A DNA stretch of 64,000 nucleotides from Parasaccharibacter apium (GTDB lineage Bacteria > Pseudomonadota > Alphaproteobacteria > Acetobacterales > Acetobacteraceae). The stretch lies in assembly GCF_002592045.1 (NCBI RefSeq), contig NZ_MEJG01000002.1, positions 186,001-250,000 of the forward strand, read 5' to 3'. Of this stretch, positions 35,914-46,400 are shown piece by piece. Position numbers and translations under genes: made by a program. The notes under the pieces were generated by a model, which had not been told where the DNA came from, ran no database searches, and saw only the letters and a list, made by a program, of their open reading frames with translations. Numbering within the stretch: the first letter of the stretch is position 1; each line of letters begins with the position of its first letter.

Positions 35914-37431
35914 TTAGAGCGTCCAATAGACCTCATGCCGATGCTCGTAACCTTCCTGTTTGGTCGCGCCCTCGGCACGCTCTTTATCATCAGGCCAAGG
36001 CTCCCCTGCTGCAACAGCCGGTGGAACATAGCCGTGGTCCCGGCAGAGACGCTTAATCGTATCAATCACATACGCTGTCCCGATGATGCGCGTACATTCA
36101 AAAGCGCGGTCTGTCCCTTTATGACGGGGGCAAAAGAGATAATCATTATGCTGGAAAGGCGTGCGAACATCATGCCAACAGCTATTACAACCATGCGTAC
36201 TAAAGACCCGATACGGCGTAGTGAACTCATTCATCGGGTCTGTAAAACCGCTAATCATCACAACAGGCGTCTCAACCGCCCATGCTAACCAAGATAGACC
36301 AGAAGATAACCCCACAAAGAACTCTGCATGTTTTAACCAACGCGCACGCTCTGCCAAGGGACGCTCGCCTGTTTCATCCTCCACACCATGAGGCAGGGCG
36401 TTCCAATAACACCCCATCCCAACCACAGGGTCTTTATCGATACAAATAACACGATACCCCATCTTTTTGAGGTATTTTACCGTATCTAACCACCCAATAG
36501 GGTGATGCCACATTTTACACGCGCAAGAGGCCTGCACCGCAATAACAACATAGGGTTCCTCTATCGGGCGGGTATCAGGTTTCTCAATCGCCACTCTCGG
36601 GCGGCTCTCGGTCGGGTCCACACCCAAAATCCATCCTGCCGTCCGATGCAACCCCACCGCGCGGAAATCCCGCGGTTGCCATTCCTGATCCTCATCATGG
36701 AAGAAAAGCCCGAGATAATACGTGGCGTAAAACTCATCACGAACAGCACCAAACTCTTTATCCACCATGAAGCGAATTTCTGGATAAACCGGTGCCATGA
36801 GATCGCGGATCATTTCACTCACCACAACGGTGAGCGTACAGCCATGCACTTGGCTAAAACGCTCTGCATAGGGCATCCACCCAAGGGGGTCGCCCAATGT
36901 CCCCGCAGGCATGATAATGGCGACCTTCTTCCCCCGCGCATTATAATGATGCGTCCAGATGAGCTTTTCATCCTCAAAAAGCTCTATCACACCTTGGAGA
37001 AAGTATTTCTTGCGGGAATATATCACCTCCCCGCCCTTCTTCTGGTCATAAAGGCATGTATCGGTCTGCCCATCCCAAAAGCGTAGCCGCCATTGCTCCC
37101 CTTCTGGAAGCTTAACGCGTATCCCTAGATTAAAGTCATAACGCAGCCCATGTGGCCCTTCCTGCGTAAGTATAGTCGCTGGGGCAGGGAATATAGCACC
37201 AGGGATGCGCTCAATATCATCGTCTTTTACATGATGGTCCGTCGTAGAGGCAGAGGACGCCTTATCAGACTGAATCGGCTCTGCTGCACCTTCTTCGCCC
37301 ATAGTAGAAACCGTGCCCCCCGCTACTAATAACTCCGAGGATGAAGAGGCAGGGCGTAACATGGCAATATCTTGTAAGATACGCTCCTTCTTGTGAGTGT
37401 CTTGGGTGGATTGATCCTGTTGCTCTGTCAT
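35914..37431 (-). CDS. iron-finger O-heptosyltransferase-family glycosyltransferase (TibC/Aah-like), copy 1
   Basis: A 505-residue protein of the autotransporter O-heptosyltransferase family. After ~100 low-complexity residues comes a jelly-roll-like domain (ILTQEGPHGLRYDFN onward), then a GT-B-like domain (VAIIMPAGTLGDPLGW; GLSSGLSWLAWA). The C-terminal iron finger is C-x2-C-x15-C-x11-C at Cys415, 418, 434 and 446. Known members transfer heptose from ADP-heptose to serines of autotransporters. Here it overlaps the second copy by one base (TAATG) at the end of a PKS operon, not next to an autotransporter. Acceptor and sugar are unknown. Confidence 0.85.
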   Translation of the reverse strand: MTEQQDQSTQDTHKKERILQDIAMLRPASSSSELLVAGGTVSTMGEEGAAEPIQSDKASSASTTDHHVKDDDIERIPGAIFPAPATILTQEGPHGLRYDFNLGIRVKLPEGEQWRLRFWDGQTDTCLYDQKKGGEVIYSRKKYFLQGVIELFEDEKLIWTHHYNARGKKVAIIMPAGTLGDPLGWMPYAERFSQVHGCTLTVVVSEMIRDLMAPVYPEIRFMVDKEFGAVRDEFYATYYLGLFFHDEDQEWQPRDFRAVGLHRTAGWILGVDPTESRPRVAIEKPDTRPIEEPYVVIAVQASCACKMWHHPIGWLDTVKYLKKMGYRVICIDKDPVVGMGCYWNALPHGVEDETGERPLAERARWLKHAEFFVGLSSGLSWLAWAVETPVVMISGFTDPMNEFTTPYRVFSTHGCNSCWHDVRTPFQHNDYLFCPRHKGTDRAFECTRIIGTAYVIDTIKRLCRDHGYVPPAVAAGEPWPDDKERAEGATKQEGYEHRHEVYWTL

Positions 37432-38597
37432 TAATCCAACTCCCCAAAACCCGGAATCGTCTCAATAACCGCTTTCACCTGCGTAAAAGAAATCCCAATA
37501 GAACATTCGAACATACGGTCCGTACCTTTATGCCGAGGGCAAAAAAAGGCATCTTCAGCACGCAGATCAATATTCACATCATTCGCACAACCATTACAAA
37601 CATTCCGATTAATGATGCGATACGGCGTCATGAACTCATTATAGGGCTCGGTATAACCACTTATCATCACCACTGGTGTCCCTGCCGCCCAAGCTAACCA
37701 AGATAACCCCGATGACGTCCCCACAAAAAATGCTGCATGTTTTAACCAACGCACACGCTCTGTTAAGGGGCGGGGGCCTGTTTCATCTTGCGTCCCATGT
37801 GGAATAGGGCGTAACGCCGCAATAGGCCCTCCCATCCTGTCTTTATCAATACATACAACTTTATAGCCTTTTTCTTTAAGAAAGCGCACAAGGTCATACC
37901 ACCCACGCGGGTTGTTCCAATATTTACTAAGGCCTGATGCTTGGGCGGCTATGCATACATAGGGCTCCACTATCGGACGCCCCTCTTGATCAGCCGAGAC
38001 ACGCGGCCTTCGATCTTGCGGTGGAAGCCCCAAAATATACGCGCCCATATGGGCAAGGCCACTCTGGCGATAATCATTAGGCTGACAGATGCGCTGATGG
38101 TCCTCAAAAAAAACAAGCACGCTGTAATGTGCGTAATATTGTCTATCCTGCATATCAGATTCACCAATAAAACGAATATGCGGATATTCATCCTCGAATA
38201 GTGGTATCAATAATGGATTAATGAAGAACGTCGCCTTACAATCGTGTTTTTCAACAAACGCAATAGCGTGACCAATCCAGGCAATATGATCCCCAAGTCC
38301 ACCCAAATTCATCGTAATAAGAACTTCACGATTCCGTAAATCACACACATGCGTGAAAATAAGTTCGCTATTCTTCCAGATACAAATCTCAAACTGAATA
38401 TAATAACGTTTAAAGCTCTGCACCATGCCAGAGCCTGCAATCTCCTGCATGAACAAAACCGTATCGGTCTCCATATCCCGCAAACGGACTAACCATGTTG
38501 CCCCTTCTGGCACCCAAACACGGCATCCATCATTAAAATCATACCGGATACCTTCGGGGCCAATTTGCGTTAGTACAATCGTTTTATGCTCACTCAT
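37431..38597 (-). CDS. iron-finger O-heptosyltransferase-family glycosyltransferase, copy 2
   Basis: A 388-residue paralogue of the downstream gene, lacking its ~110-residue N-terminal extension. The same order is seen: VLTQIGPEGIRYDFND, VLITMNLGGLGDHIAW, GTSSGLSWLAWA, and an iron finger C-x2-C-x15-C-x11-C at Cys334, 337, 353 and 365 with identical spacing. It overlaps the fatty acyl-AMP ligase gene by 4 nt (ATGA), so it is translated with the polyketide genes. The pair may form a mixed oligomer or act on different acceptors. Substrate unknown. Confidence 0.85.
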   Translation of the reverse strand: MSEHKTIVLTQIGPEGIRYDFNDGCRVWVPEGATWLVRLRDMETDTVLFMQEIAGSGMVQSFKRYYIQFEICIWKNSELIFTHVCDLRNREVLITMNLGGLGDHIAWIGHAIAFVEKHDCKATFFINPLLIPLFEDEYPHIRFIGESDMQDRQYYAHYSVLVFFEDHQRICQPNDYRQSGLAHMGAYILGLPPQDRRPRVSADQEGRPIVEPYVCIAAQASGLSKYWNNPRGWYDLVRFLKEKGYKVVCIDKDRMGGPIAALRPIPHGTQDETGPRPLTERVRWLKHAAFFVGTSSGLSWLAWAAGTPVVMISGYTEPYNEFMTPYRIINRNVCNGCANDVNIDLRAEDAFFCPRHKGTDRMFECSIGISFTQVKAVIETIPGFGELD

Positions 38598-40420
38598 AAA
38601 GGCCGCTCTCCCCAGGCCAAAACCTCGATACGCTCTAAAAATTCAGGGCCGAAACGTTGCTCCTGCACAATGGGCACTCGTCCCTCAGCATAGGCTGCAC
38701 ATGTCGCAGAAAGACGCACTTTTCCACTGGGGGTCCGCCATATGCCCCCTTGACGCACCAATACGCAGCGTATGTGCTTGACTGGGCAAACCCGTCTCAT
38801 AGCCCGCGCCATAGCCGCCAGCACATCCTTGTGCCCCTCGGTCTGACGAATATGCGTTAAAGAAAGTTCCCCCATGACGCATAATAGGCCTTCGTAACGA
38901 AACACCGCTACGCCACGGCTGTGAAAAAGTGGGCAAGCCTGCCGCACGGCTTGGGCTAAATCCGCAGGATCATAACGCTGACCATCAATCAGTACACCAT
39001 TATCCAACCGCCCAGAGACAAACAAACACCCCTGCTGCATGAACCCTAGGTCACGGCTACGGAACCACCGGCGGCCATCATCGCCTATAATGAAACGCTC
39101 GCGATTTTCGACCTCACAATTCACATAGCCCGGCGTGACAGACGGCCCGCTCAACCATAATTCCCCCACCTGACCTTCTGGCAAGCAGGTTTCGCTCTCC
39201 GGGTCCACCACAAGGATGGCATGCCCTTCAATCACACGCCCACAATTCGCCACGGCCCGCTTATCATACGCCGTCTGCGGGGGGGCAACGCGCCCCTCTG
39301 CCAAAGCATAGCGCGACACAATCTCAAAAGACACAACCTCTTTGCCATCACCCTCACCGCTAGCGATCATCAAGGTGGTTTCTGCCATCCCATAGCCGGG
39401 CCTAAGGACAGATTTTTTCAACCCTAAAGGCATATAGCGCTGAAAAAGCCTCTCCACCGTATCCTGCTCTATCATCTCCGCCCCGATGAAAGACCATGCC
39501 CAGCAAGAGAGGTCTAACCCCTCCAAAGCAGTATCTGGTACCCGATGCGCCAAAAGCTCATAAGCAAAATTAGGCCCAGCGGAAAAGCTGAGGCGATACC
39601 GGTCGATCGCCTGCACCCATCGCTCCGGCTTGGCGATAAAATGCTCTGGCCGCATCAACCACAAGGCCCCACCAGCCCCGATGCAATAAAGCACACTCAC
39701 CAAACCAAGGTCATGCGAGAGGGGGAGCCAAATAAGCCCACTCTCCCCCGCCCATAAATTGCCGCGGAGCATCAATTGTTGGAGGTTCGCCCCCACATTG
39801 CGGTGCGTAATCTTCACACCGCGCGGATGCCCCGTAGAGCCAGACGTATATTGCACATAGGCAATATCATCCAACGCTGCAGCATGACGGCGATGAAGCG
39901 GTTTGGCCTGCTCGGCACCTTCTATGGGGATCCATTTCAGGCCCGCAGCCCGCCCATCAGCCTGCCGCCTAAAGCCCATAAGCGTCTCGCGCGTGCCGAG
40001 CACCGCAACCGCCCCACAATCCTCCACAATCTCAAAAAGCCGGTCTGCGCTGCCCAACATAGCCGGATACACACCAGAGACAGGCTCCATATTCGCATAA
40101 AGGCAGCCAAAAAAGCCCGCTACAGAGGCTGTTCCATTCTCAAAACATAAAACAACCCGGGACCGCTCTGGCATGAAGCGATCCACCAATCCGGCAATCC
40201 GACATGCCCAATCATGCATTTGCTGGAAGGTCGCACTCTCCTCAATCTCCCCTTCCTCATCAAGTAAGAAGAAGCGGACCTTATCGGGGTTTTCCACCGC
40301 CCGGAAGCTAAGCATCTCATCCAGCCGGTTTTTATCTTTATTTAGAACAGCAAGCGTATTTTCATAAAAATCAACCACATAACCATGCTGTTGAATCGTC
40401 CTATAGGAAACCCTCCTCAT
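38594..40420 (-). CDS. fatty acyl-AMP ligase (FAAL)-like enzyme
   Basis: A 608-residue adenylate-forming enzyme of the FAAL type. Motifs: the P-loop YTSGSTGHPRGVKITHRN, WLPLSHDLGLV, RPGYGMAETTLM, and the C-terminal lysine in RTPSGKVRLS, all intact. FAALs activate fatty acids as acyl-AMP and load them on an acyl carrier protein, usually of a neighbouring PKS or NRPS. It overlaps the PKS stop by 4 nt (ATGA). It most likely primes the PKS with a fatty acid; chain length cannot be predicted. It has no ACP of its own. Confidence 0.9.
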   Translation of the reverse strand: MRRVSYRTIQQHGYVVDFYENTLAVLNKDKNRLDEMLSFRAVENPDKVRFFLLDEEGEIEESATFQQMHDWACRIAGLVDRFMPERSRVVLCFENGTASVAGFFGCLYANMEPVSGVYPAMLGSADRLFEIVEDCGAVAVLGTRETLMGFRRQADGRAAGLKWIPIEGAEQAKPLHRRHAAALDDIAYVQYTSGSTGHPRGVKITHRNVGANLQQLMLRGNLWAGESGLIWLPLSHDLGLVSVLYCIGAGGALWLMRPEHFIAKPERWVQAIDRYRLSFSAGPNFAYELLAHRVPDTALEGLDLSCWAWSFIGAEMIEQDTVERLFQRYMPLGLKKSVLRPGYGMAETTLMIASGEGDGKEVVSFEIVSRYALAEGRVAPPQTAYDKRAVANCGRVIEGHAILVVDPESETCLPEGQVGELWLSGPSVTPGYVNCEVENRERFIIGDDGRRWFRSRDLGFMQQGCLFVSGRLDNGVLIDGQRYDPADLAQAVRQACPLFHSRGVAVFRYEGLLCVMGELSLTHIRQTEGHKDVLAAMARAMRRVCPVKHIRCVLVRQGGIWRTPSGKVRLSATCAAYAEGRVPIVQEQRFGPEFLERIEVLAWGERPL

Positions 40421-43400
40421 AGATCTGCCCCTTCCACCGTGATGGCACCGCCTTGCTGCACCATCATCACGGCTTGTTGCAGCAGGCTCCGCGCCATCTC
40501 GATGATGGTTTCACTCCGTGCAAGGAGCGTTAAGGTCGCATCCACACCAAACTCCACATTGATAGCCGTTTGCAGCTCCACCCCGGCGAGGGAATCAATC
40601 CCCAATTCAGAGAGACGCGCGCTGTCAGCAATGCTCTGCGGGTCGACTTGGAGGACCGTCCCTAATTGCTGCTTTAACCGTGTCAGCACATAATCTAGTC
40701 GCTCCCCCTCAGGCATGCTCATTAAAAGCTGCACGGAATCAGAAACGCCACCGCTTTGGCTCTCTTGCTGCAAGAGCGCAAAACGTGCCGAGTTTTTCAG
40801 CCATGTGAGAGCCCCAAAAGCCTGCCGCCAATCAATCTCCACCACAGAGACTTCACTGCGCTCCACACCATAAAGAACCGGTAAAAGGGCCAAAGAATCC
40901 GCCGCTTTCATGGTCTTAATACCCGCAGCCTCAAAAAGACGGCCCGCCCCCGCACTCTCTGTCACCATGCCGACATCACCAATCGCTCCCCACCCTACAG
41001 CAAGAGCCGGTAAGCCCTGCTGGCGACGATGTTCTGCCAGAGCGTTAAGGTAACTATTAGCCGCGATATAGCTGCTCTGCCCCACATTCCCCAACTCTGC
41101 CGTAAAGGAGGAATAAAGGACAAAATGATCCAACTTCAGGCCACGCGTTGCTTCATCCAAAGCCTGCGCCCCCACAATTTTGGGGGCCATAACACGGGCG
41201 ATGCTGCGCGAATCATCCATCGATTCAATAAGCTGGTCTTCCACCACCCCAGCCGCATGGAACACCCCGCGCAATGGCCGCTCATCTTGAGCGAGCTTCC
41301 GCACGAATGCCTTCACCGCATGAGGTTGGGTGACATCCAGCCGATGCGTTACAACCTGCCCGCCATGCGCCGCAGCAAGCTTGCTAAGCTGAGCGATAGC
41401 ATGTTGACGCTCCGGGTCTTGCGGTAAGGTCCGCCCAGCCAGATGCACAGCCCCCGCCCCTTGTAAGAGCAGATATTCCGCCGTTTTGAGGCCAAAGCCG
41501 CCCATCCCCCCGGTAATGAGGTACGAGCCATCCCGCTTAAAGCCCGGTAAGGGGCGCGCAATAGGCCGTGCCTTTAGGCCGCTCATATCCTCATAAGAGA
41601 GCAGCACCTTCCCAATATGCCGCGAGGCCATCATATAGCGGAAGGCTTCCGCCGCCTCAGCCGCAGGGAAGGTTTTTATCGGCAAGGGAGCAAGCTTACC
41701 CTCCCGGCTGAGCGTCAAAATCTCATCCATAATCCCAAACAACGCCTCATGCGGCATCATCCGGTCCATATCGAAGGAGATATAGGTCAGATTCTCATTA
41801 AACGGCCTCAGATCCAACGCCCGATGCTCGACAATATCGCGCTTGCCAATCTCCACAAACCGGCCCATCGGCGCGACAAGTTTAAGGCTATGAACCATCG
41901 CCTCACCGGGGAGGGAGTTCAACACCACATCTACCCCGCGGCCCCCGGTAGCCTCACGGATACCATCGACAAACTCTAACGTACGGGAATCCCACACACC
42001 GGCACAGCCTTGTTGGCGTAGATAGTCCCGCTTCTCCGGGTTGCCCGCTGTGGTGTAAATGACAGCCCCACGCATTTTTGCAATGTGAATTGCTGCCTGC
42101 CCTACACCACCTGTCCCAGCATGAATCAGCACACTCTCCCCTTCGGCAAGATGTGCTAACTTCACTAAGGTGTAATAGGCCGTCATAAAGGCCACGGGCA
42201 CACCTGCAAGCTGCTCTAAAGCCTCATGCGTTAGATCAGCCGAAAGCTTAAAGGCACAGCCTGCCAGCGCACTTACCTTCAACACACGGCGATAAGCAAA
42301 GCTATCAGGATAAGCCACAACGAGCCGATCACCCGGTGCCATATCCTCAACACCCTCACCAACGGCTTCAACCTCCACCACGGCCTCAAGACCGAGGCTT
42401 TCGCCGTTAAAGGTCCCCTCAATCACGCTCTCCGGGAGGAGACCAAGGGCTTTAAGAACATCCTTAAAGTTAAGGCTAGCTGTTAATGTCCGCAGCTTGA
42501 CTTCACCCGGCCCCGGCTCTGGCACGGTATAAGCCTGCCAGCGGATGGTCTCCACCGTGTTCGCGCGCCCTCCTTCTAGCCGCACACTGCAACTCCCCTC
42601 ATCATGAGAGCTGATAATCTCACCCCATGAGACAGGTTGCGGCTCTGGCTTGAGAGATGGGGAGACTAACCGCTGAACAAGCCGCTGCACACCCTCATCA
42701 CTCGGGCGCAACCAGACACTATCCTCAGCACACCCCTCCAACACCAGCTCGGCAGCGATATCCTCTACTAGCTGGTCCGCCCCAATAGCGGGGACATCCA
42801 CACAACGTATGGCTAGGTCTGTTCTCTCTGCCTCCACAGCGCGTAACAAACCATGGAACACACGCTGCATCGCCACAGCCTGCCCATGCTCCGCATAAGC
42901 CCCACGCGTGATGAGGATGACCGCAAGGCGATGCTTCCGCCGCCGTTGTGGGATATGCTGGATGACCTCAATACACGCCATCACATCATCAAGGCAGTGT
43001 TGATAATCCGCACCATCTCGCGGGAACAACACAAGCGCACGCTGTTTGCTTAAAAAGGACTCATGCGCCAAGCGTTCCGCTAAATCCGCCCCGTTAAGAG
43101 AGGCAGCATGGGTTATATCTGCCCCATTTTGATGCAGCATCTCCGCTACAGCCTCTGCAAGAGCGTCATTTTCCGCATGGCAAAACGTAATCGCCAAAGG
43201 CTCACTTAACAAAAGCTGCTGCTCTGCATGAATCCATTCCGGTGCGTAAATAAGATGCGCACCTGTGGAACGCTCTCCCCCACGGCGGGCCATACGGCGG
43301 CAACATAGCCCTAATAACTCGCACACCAACTCTCCCTCTGGGGTAAAGAGCTGCATATCCGCAACAATCTTCCGCTCCGTCCGTTGGGTCGGTGTGACCT

Positions 43401-46400
43401 TTACATAAAGCCGCGCAACCTTCTGCCCCAGATAACTCACCCGCTCGATTGATGCAGGGACGTATACCTCCTTTTGCTCCTCAAAGGGGAAGGCCCCGAT
43501 AAGCGCGTGCATAGCCCCATCGAGCAATGCTGGGTGCAGCAAATACTCGCCTATTGTGGCAGCTTGGTCATCAGCAAGGGCAATCTCTGCCACGACATAG
43601 CCCGCCCCACGATGCAAGCTTCGCAATGTTTGGAAGGCAGGGCCATATGCCAGCCCGATCGTGGCAAAAGCCTGATAGACCTCTGCCCCTTCAAAACATG
43701 TGGTCCCTTGGCAAAGAGCCGTAAAATCGAACCCCTGATTCCGCTCCGCAGTCGCACACCACGGAGCCGCTTGCAACACCGTAGCATGACCATGAGTTTG
43801 CCAATCCCCATTCCATGCAAAGCTTTCACTCTCAAAGCTTAAACGCCGCGTTGTTGTGTTAAACCGCCACATCATAACGGGCACTTGCCCCTCTTGCACA
43901 ACAAGGGGGGTATTGAGGGTCACATCCTCAATCACAGCGGGGGCTTTGGCCTCCAACTGTGCATGAGCCGCCAAAGCGGCCTCAATATAAGCCGCAGCGG
44001 GGAACAGCACCATCTGATGCACCTTATGGTCCATCAGCCACTCCATCACGACGACACTAATATCCGCCCGCCACGCACGCCCTTCCAATAGGCTCGGTGT
44101 CCCTAAAACAGGATGAACCTGCTCATCCAACCGGTCACGCCGCGCGGCTTCTGTCTCCAAAGAGGGGACTAATTTTTCAACCCACCGATAGAAGGGTAAA
44201 TCCATCCGCTCGGCCCGAAGGATATAACGCCAATCCGGCTCCGCCCCACTCAAGGTTAGGCGTACTAAAGCACGCAATAGCCCTTCTGCATCATCATGAT
44301 GACGGCGCAGAGTGGGGATGACGGCGACCTCATATCGCCCTTCCTCCGCACAATGCGTCACAGAGGCCCCCAAAACCGGATGTGACGCAACCTCTAAAAA
44401 GACGGCATGACCATCCTGCAACAGATGGTGCATAGCCTCATAAAATAAGACCGGCTCACGCGCGTTTGCATACCAATATGCGCCATCATGACGCTCCTCA
44501 TCCCGCCATGCTCGACCCGTCACGGTGGAATAAAGCGGAATCACCGGTTTTTTAGGCTGAATCTGCGCCAAGGCTATGAGCATATCGTGCTCAATAGCGG
44601 CCATCTCTGGGCTATGATAAGGGACTTCAACCTTGAGGAAACGGGCAAACACACCTTCCTTGCGACATGCTTGCTCTAGCTCTGCAAGAGGCTCTTGCGG
44701 CCCTGCGACTGTGCAAGACTCCCCACTATTAACCGCCGCAATGCTAATCTGCTCGCCAAAGCGGCCTTCCAACCGTTTGGCCAACATCTCGCGCCCTAAC
44801 CCAACGGCCAGCATCGTTCCACGCCCAGCAAGACGGCCCTGCAACTGGCTGCGATGGTAAATAACCGTAACGGCGTCTTTAAGCTCCAGCGCGCCACTTA
44901 TATAGGCTGCTGCCACTTCCCCAACACTATGGCCAACCACAGCCCCCGGCGTAATGCCATAATGAGCAAAAAATGCCGCAAGGCATATCTGCACCATAAA
45001 GATGGCAGGCTGTGCAACCTCTGTTTCCTGCACGCGGGACTTACGCTCTGGCTGCAACAACGCATCCCGTAAAGACCAACCTGCTAGCTCCTGAAAAAGC
45101 ACATCACATTGCTGGGCAAGAGCGCGCACTTCAGCCGGGGCCTTACGCAGCAAGTAACGCCCCATCCCCCACCATTGTGGCCCCATACCAGAGCATAAAA
45201 AGACAGGCTTTACCGGCTGGTCCACCACCGCTTTACCCGTAAAGAGGGCTGGGTGATTACGGTCCACCGCCAAGGCCTCCAACGCCTCACGCGCTTGCAC
45301 ATACGCATCTGCCCCACGCTCTGGGAGGATAAGGGCCCGTTGGCGGAAGCGTGCCCTATATCGCGCTGCGGCAAAACACAGCCCATCCCACAGACGCTTA
45401 TCCGCCTCATCCCCTAGTTGAGCGGCATAAACATGACCCATCCGCTTGAGCGACGCCTCAGAAAATGCACTCAGCAGCAAAGGCGTCCGCCCCATAAAAC
45501 CTGCTGGCCGCACCCCTTTAAGCCGATGCTCGCGCATAGCCTTCTTACGGGCGGCATTTTTCTCCGCCTCTGTAGGCCGCCGCAGCAAAGCTACGGCATT
45601 GGTCCCGCCATACCCAAAGGAGTTTACCACCGCATAAAGCTTATCGCGTTGGGGCAGAGGGCTTGGCTCACCTTGAGCCACCTTAATGCCATACTCATCA
45701 AACGGGATAGCCGGGTTAAGCTCTTTTAAATTCGCTTGGCCGGGAACCATGCCATGCTCCAAGCACAGCATAGCCTTCAACACTGCCGCTGCCCCTGCCG
45801 CAGCCTCCAAATGGCCCAGATTCGCCTTTACCGACCCAACAAGGACAGGCTCCCCCTCATCCTGATACTGCCCAATGGCTTGCCCAATCGCCTTAGCCTC
45901 AATCGGGTCACCGACCGGTGTGCCCGTCCCATGAGCCTCCACATAAGCAACATCGCGCGGGGCAACCTTAGCCTTACCCAAGACCTCACGCATCAAGCGC
46001 TCTTGGGCCTCTGCATCTGGCATGGTGAGAACAGGCGTATAACCATCCTGATTCACCCCAGAGCTGCAAATCACACCGCGAATCTCATTACCATCGCGCA
46101 CAGCATCTTTAAGGCGTTTGAGCATCAATATGACGCAGCCTTCCCCACGCCCATACCCATCAGCATCGGCCGCAAAGGATTTAGACCGCCCATCCTTGGC
46201 TAAGAAGCGTCCTTTTGTCATCAGCATGGCGGTTTGCGGGGCGAAAATACAATTTACCCCACCGGCTAAAGCTACGTCACATTCCCCAAGGCGAAGGCTG
46301 TTACAGGCTTGATGCACCGCCACAAGAGAGGAAGAACACGCCGTATCCATCGCAATGGTCGGGCCTTTTAACCCATAAACATGAGCCAACCGGGCCGCAT

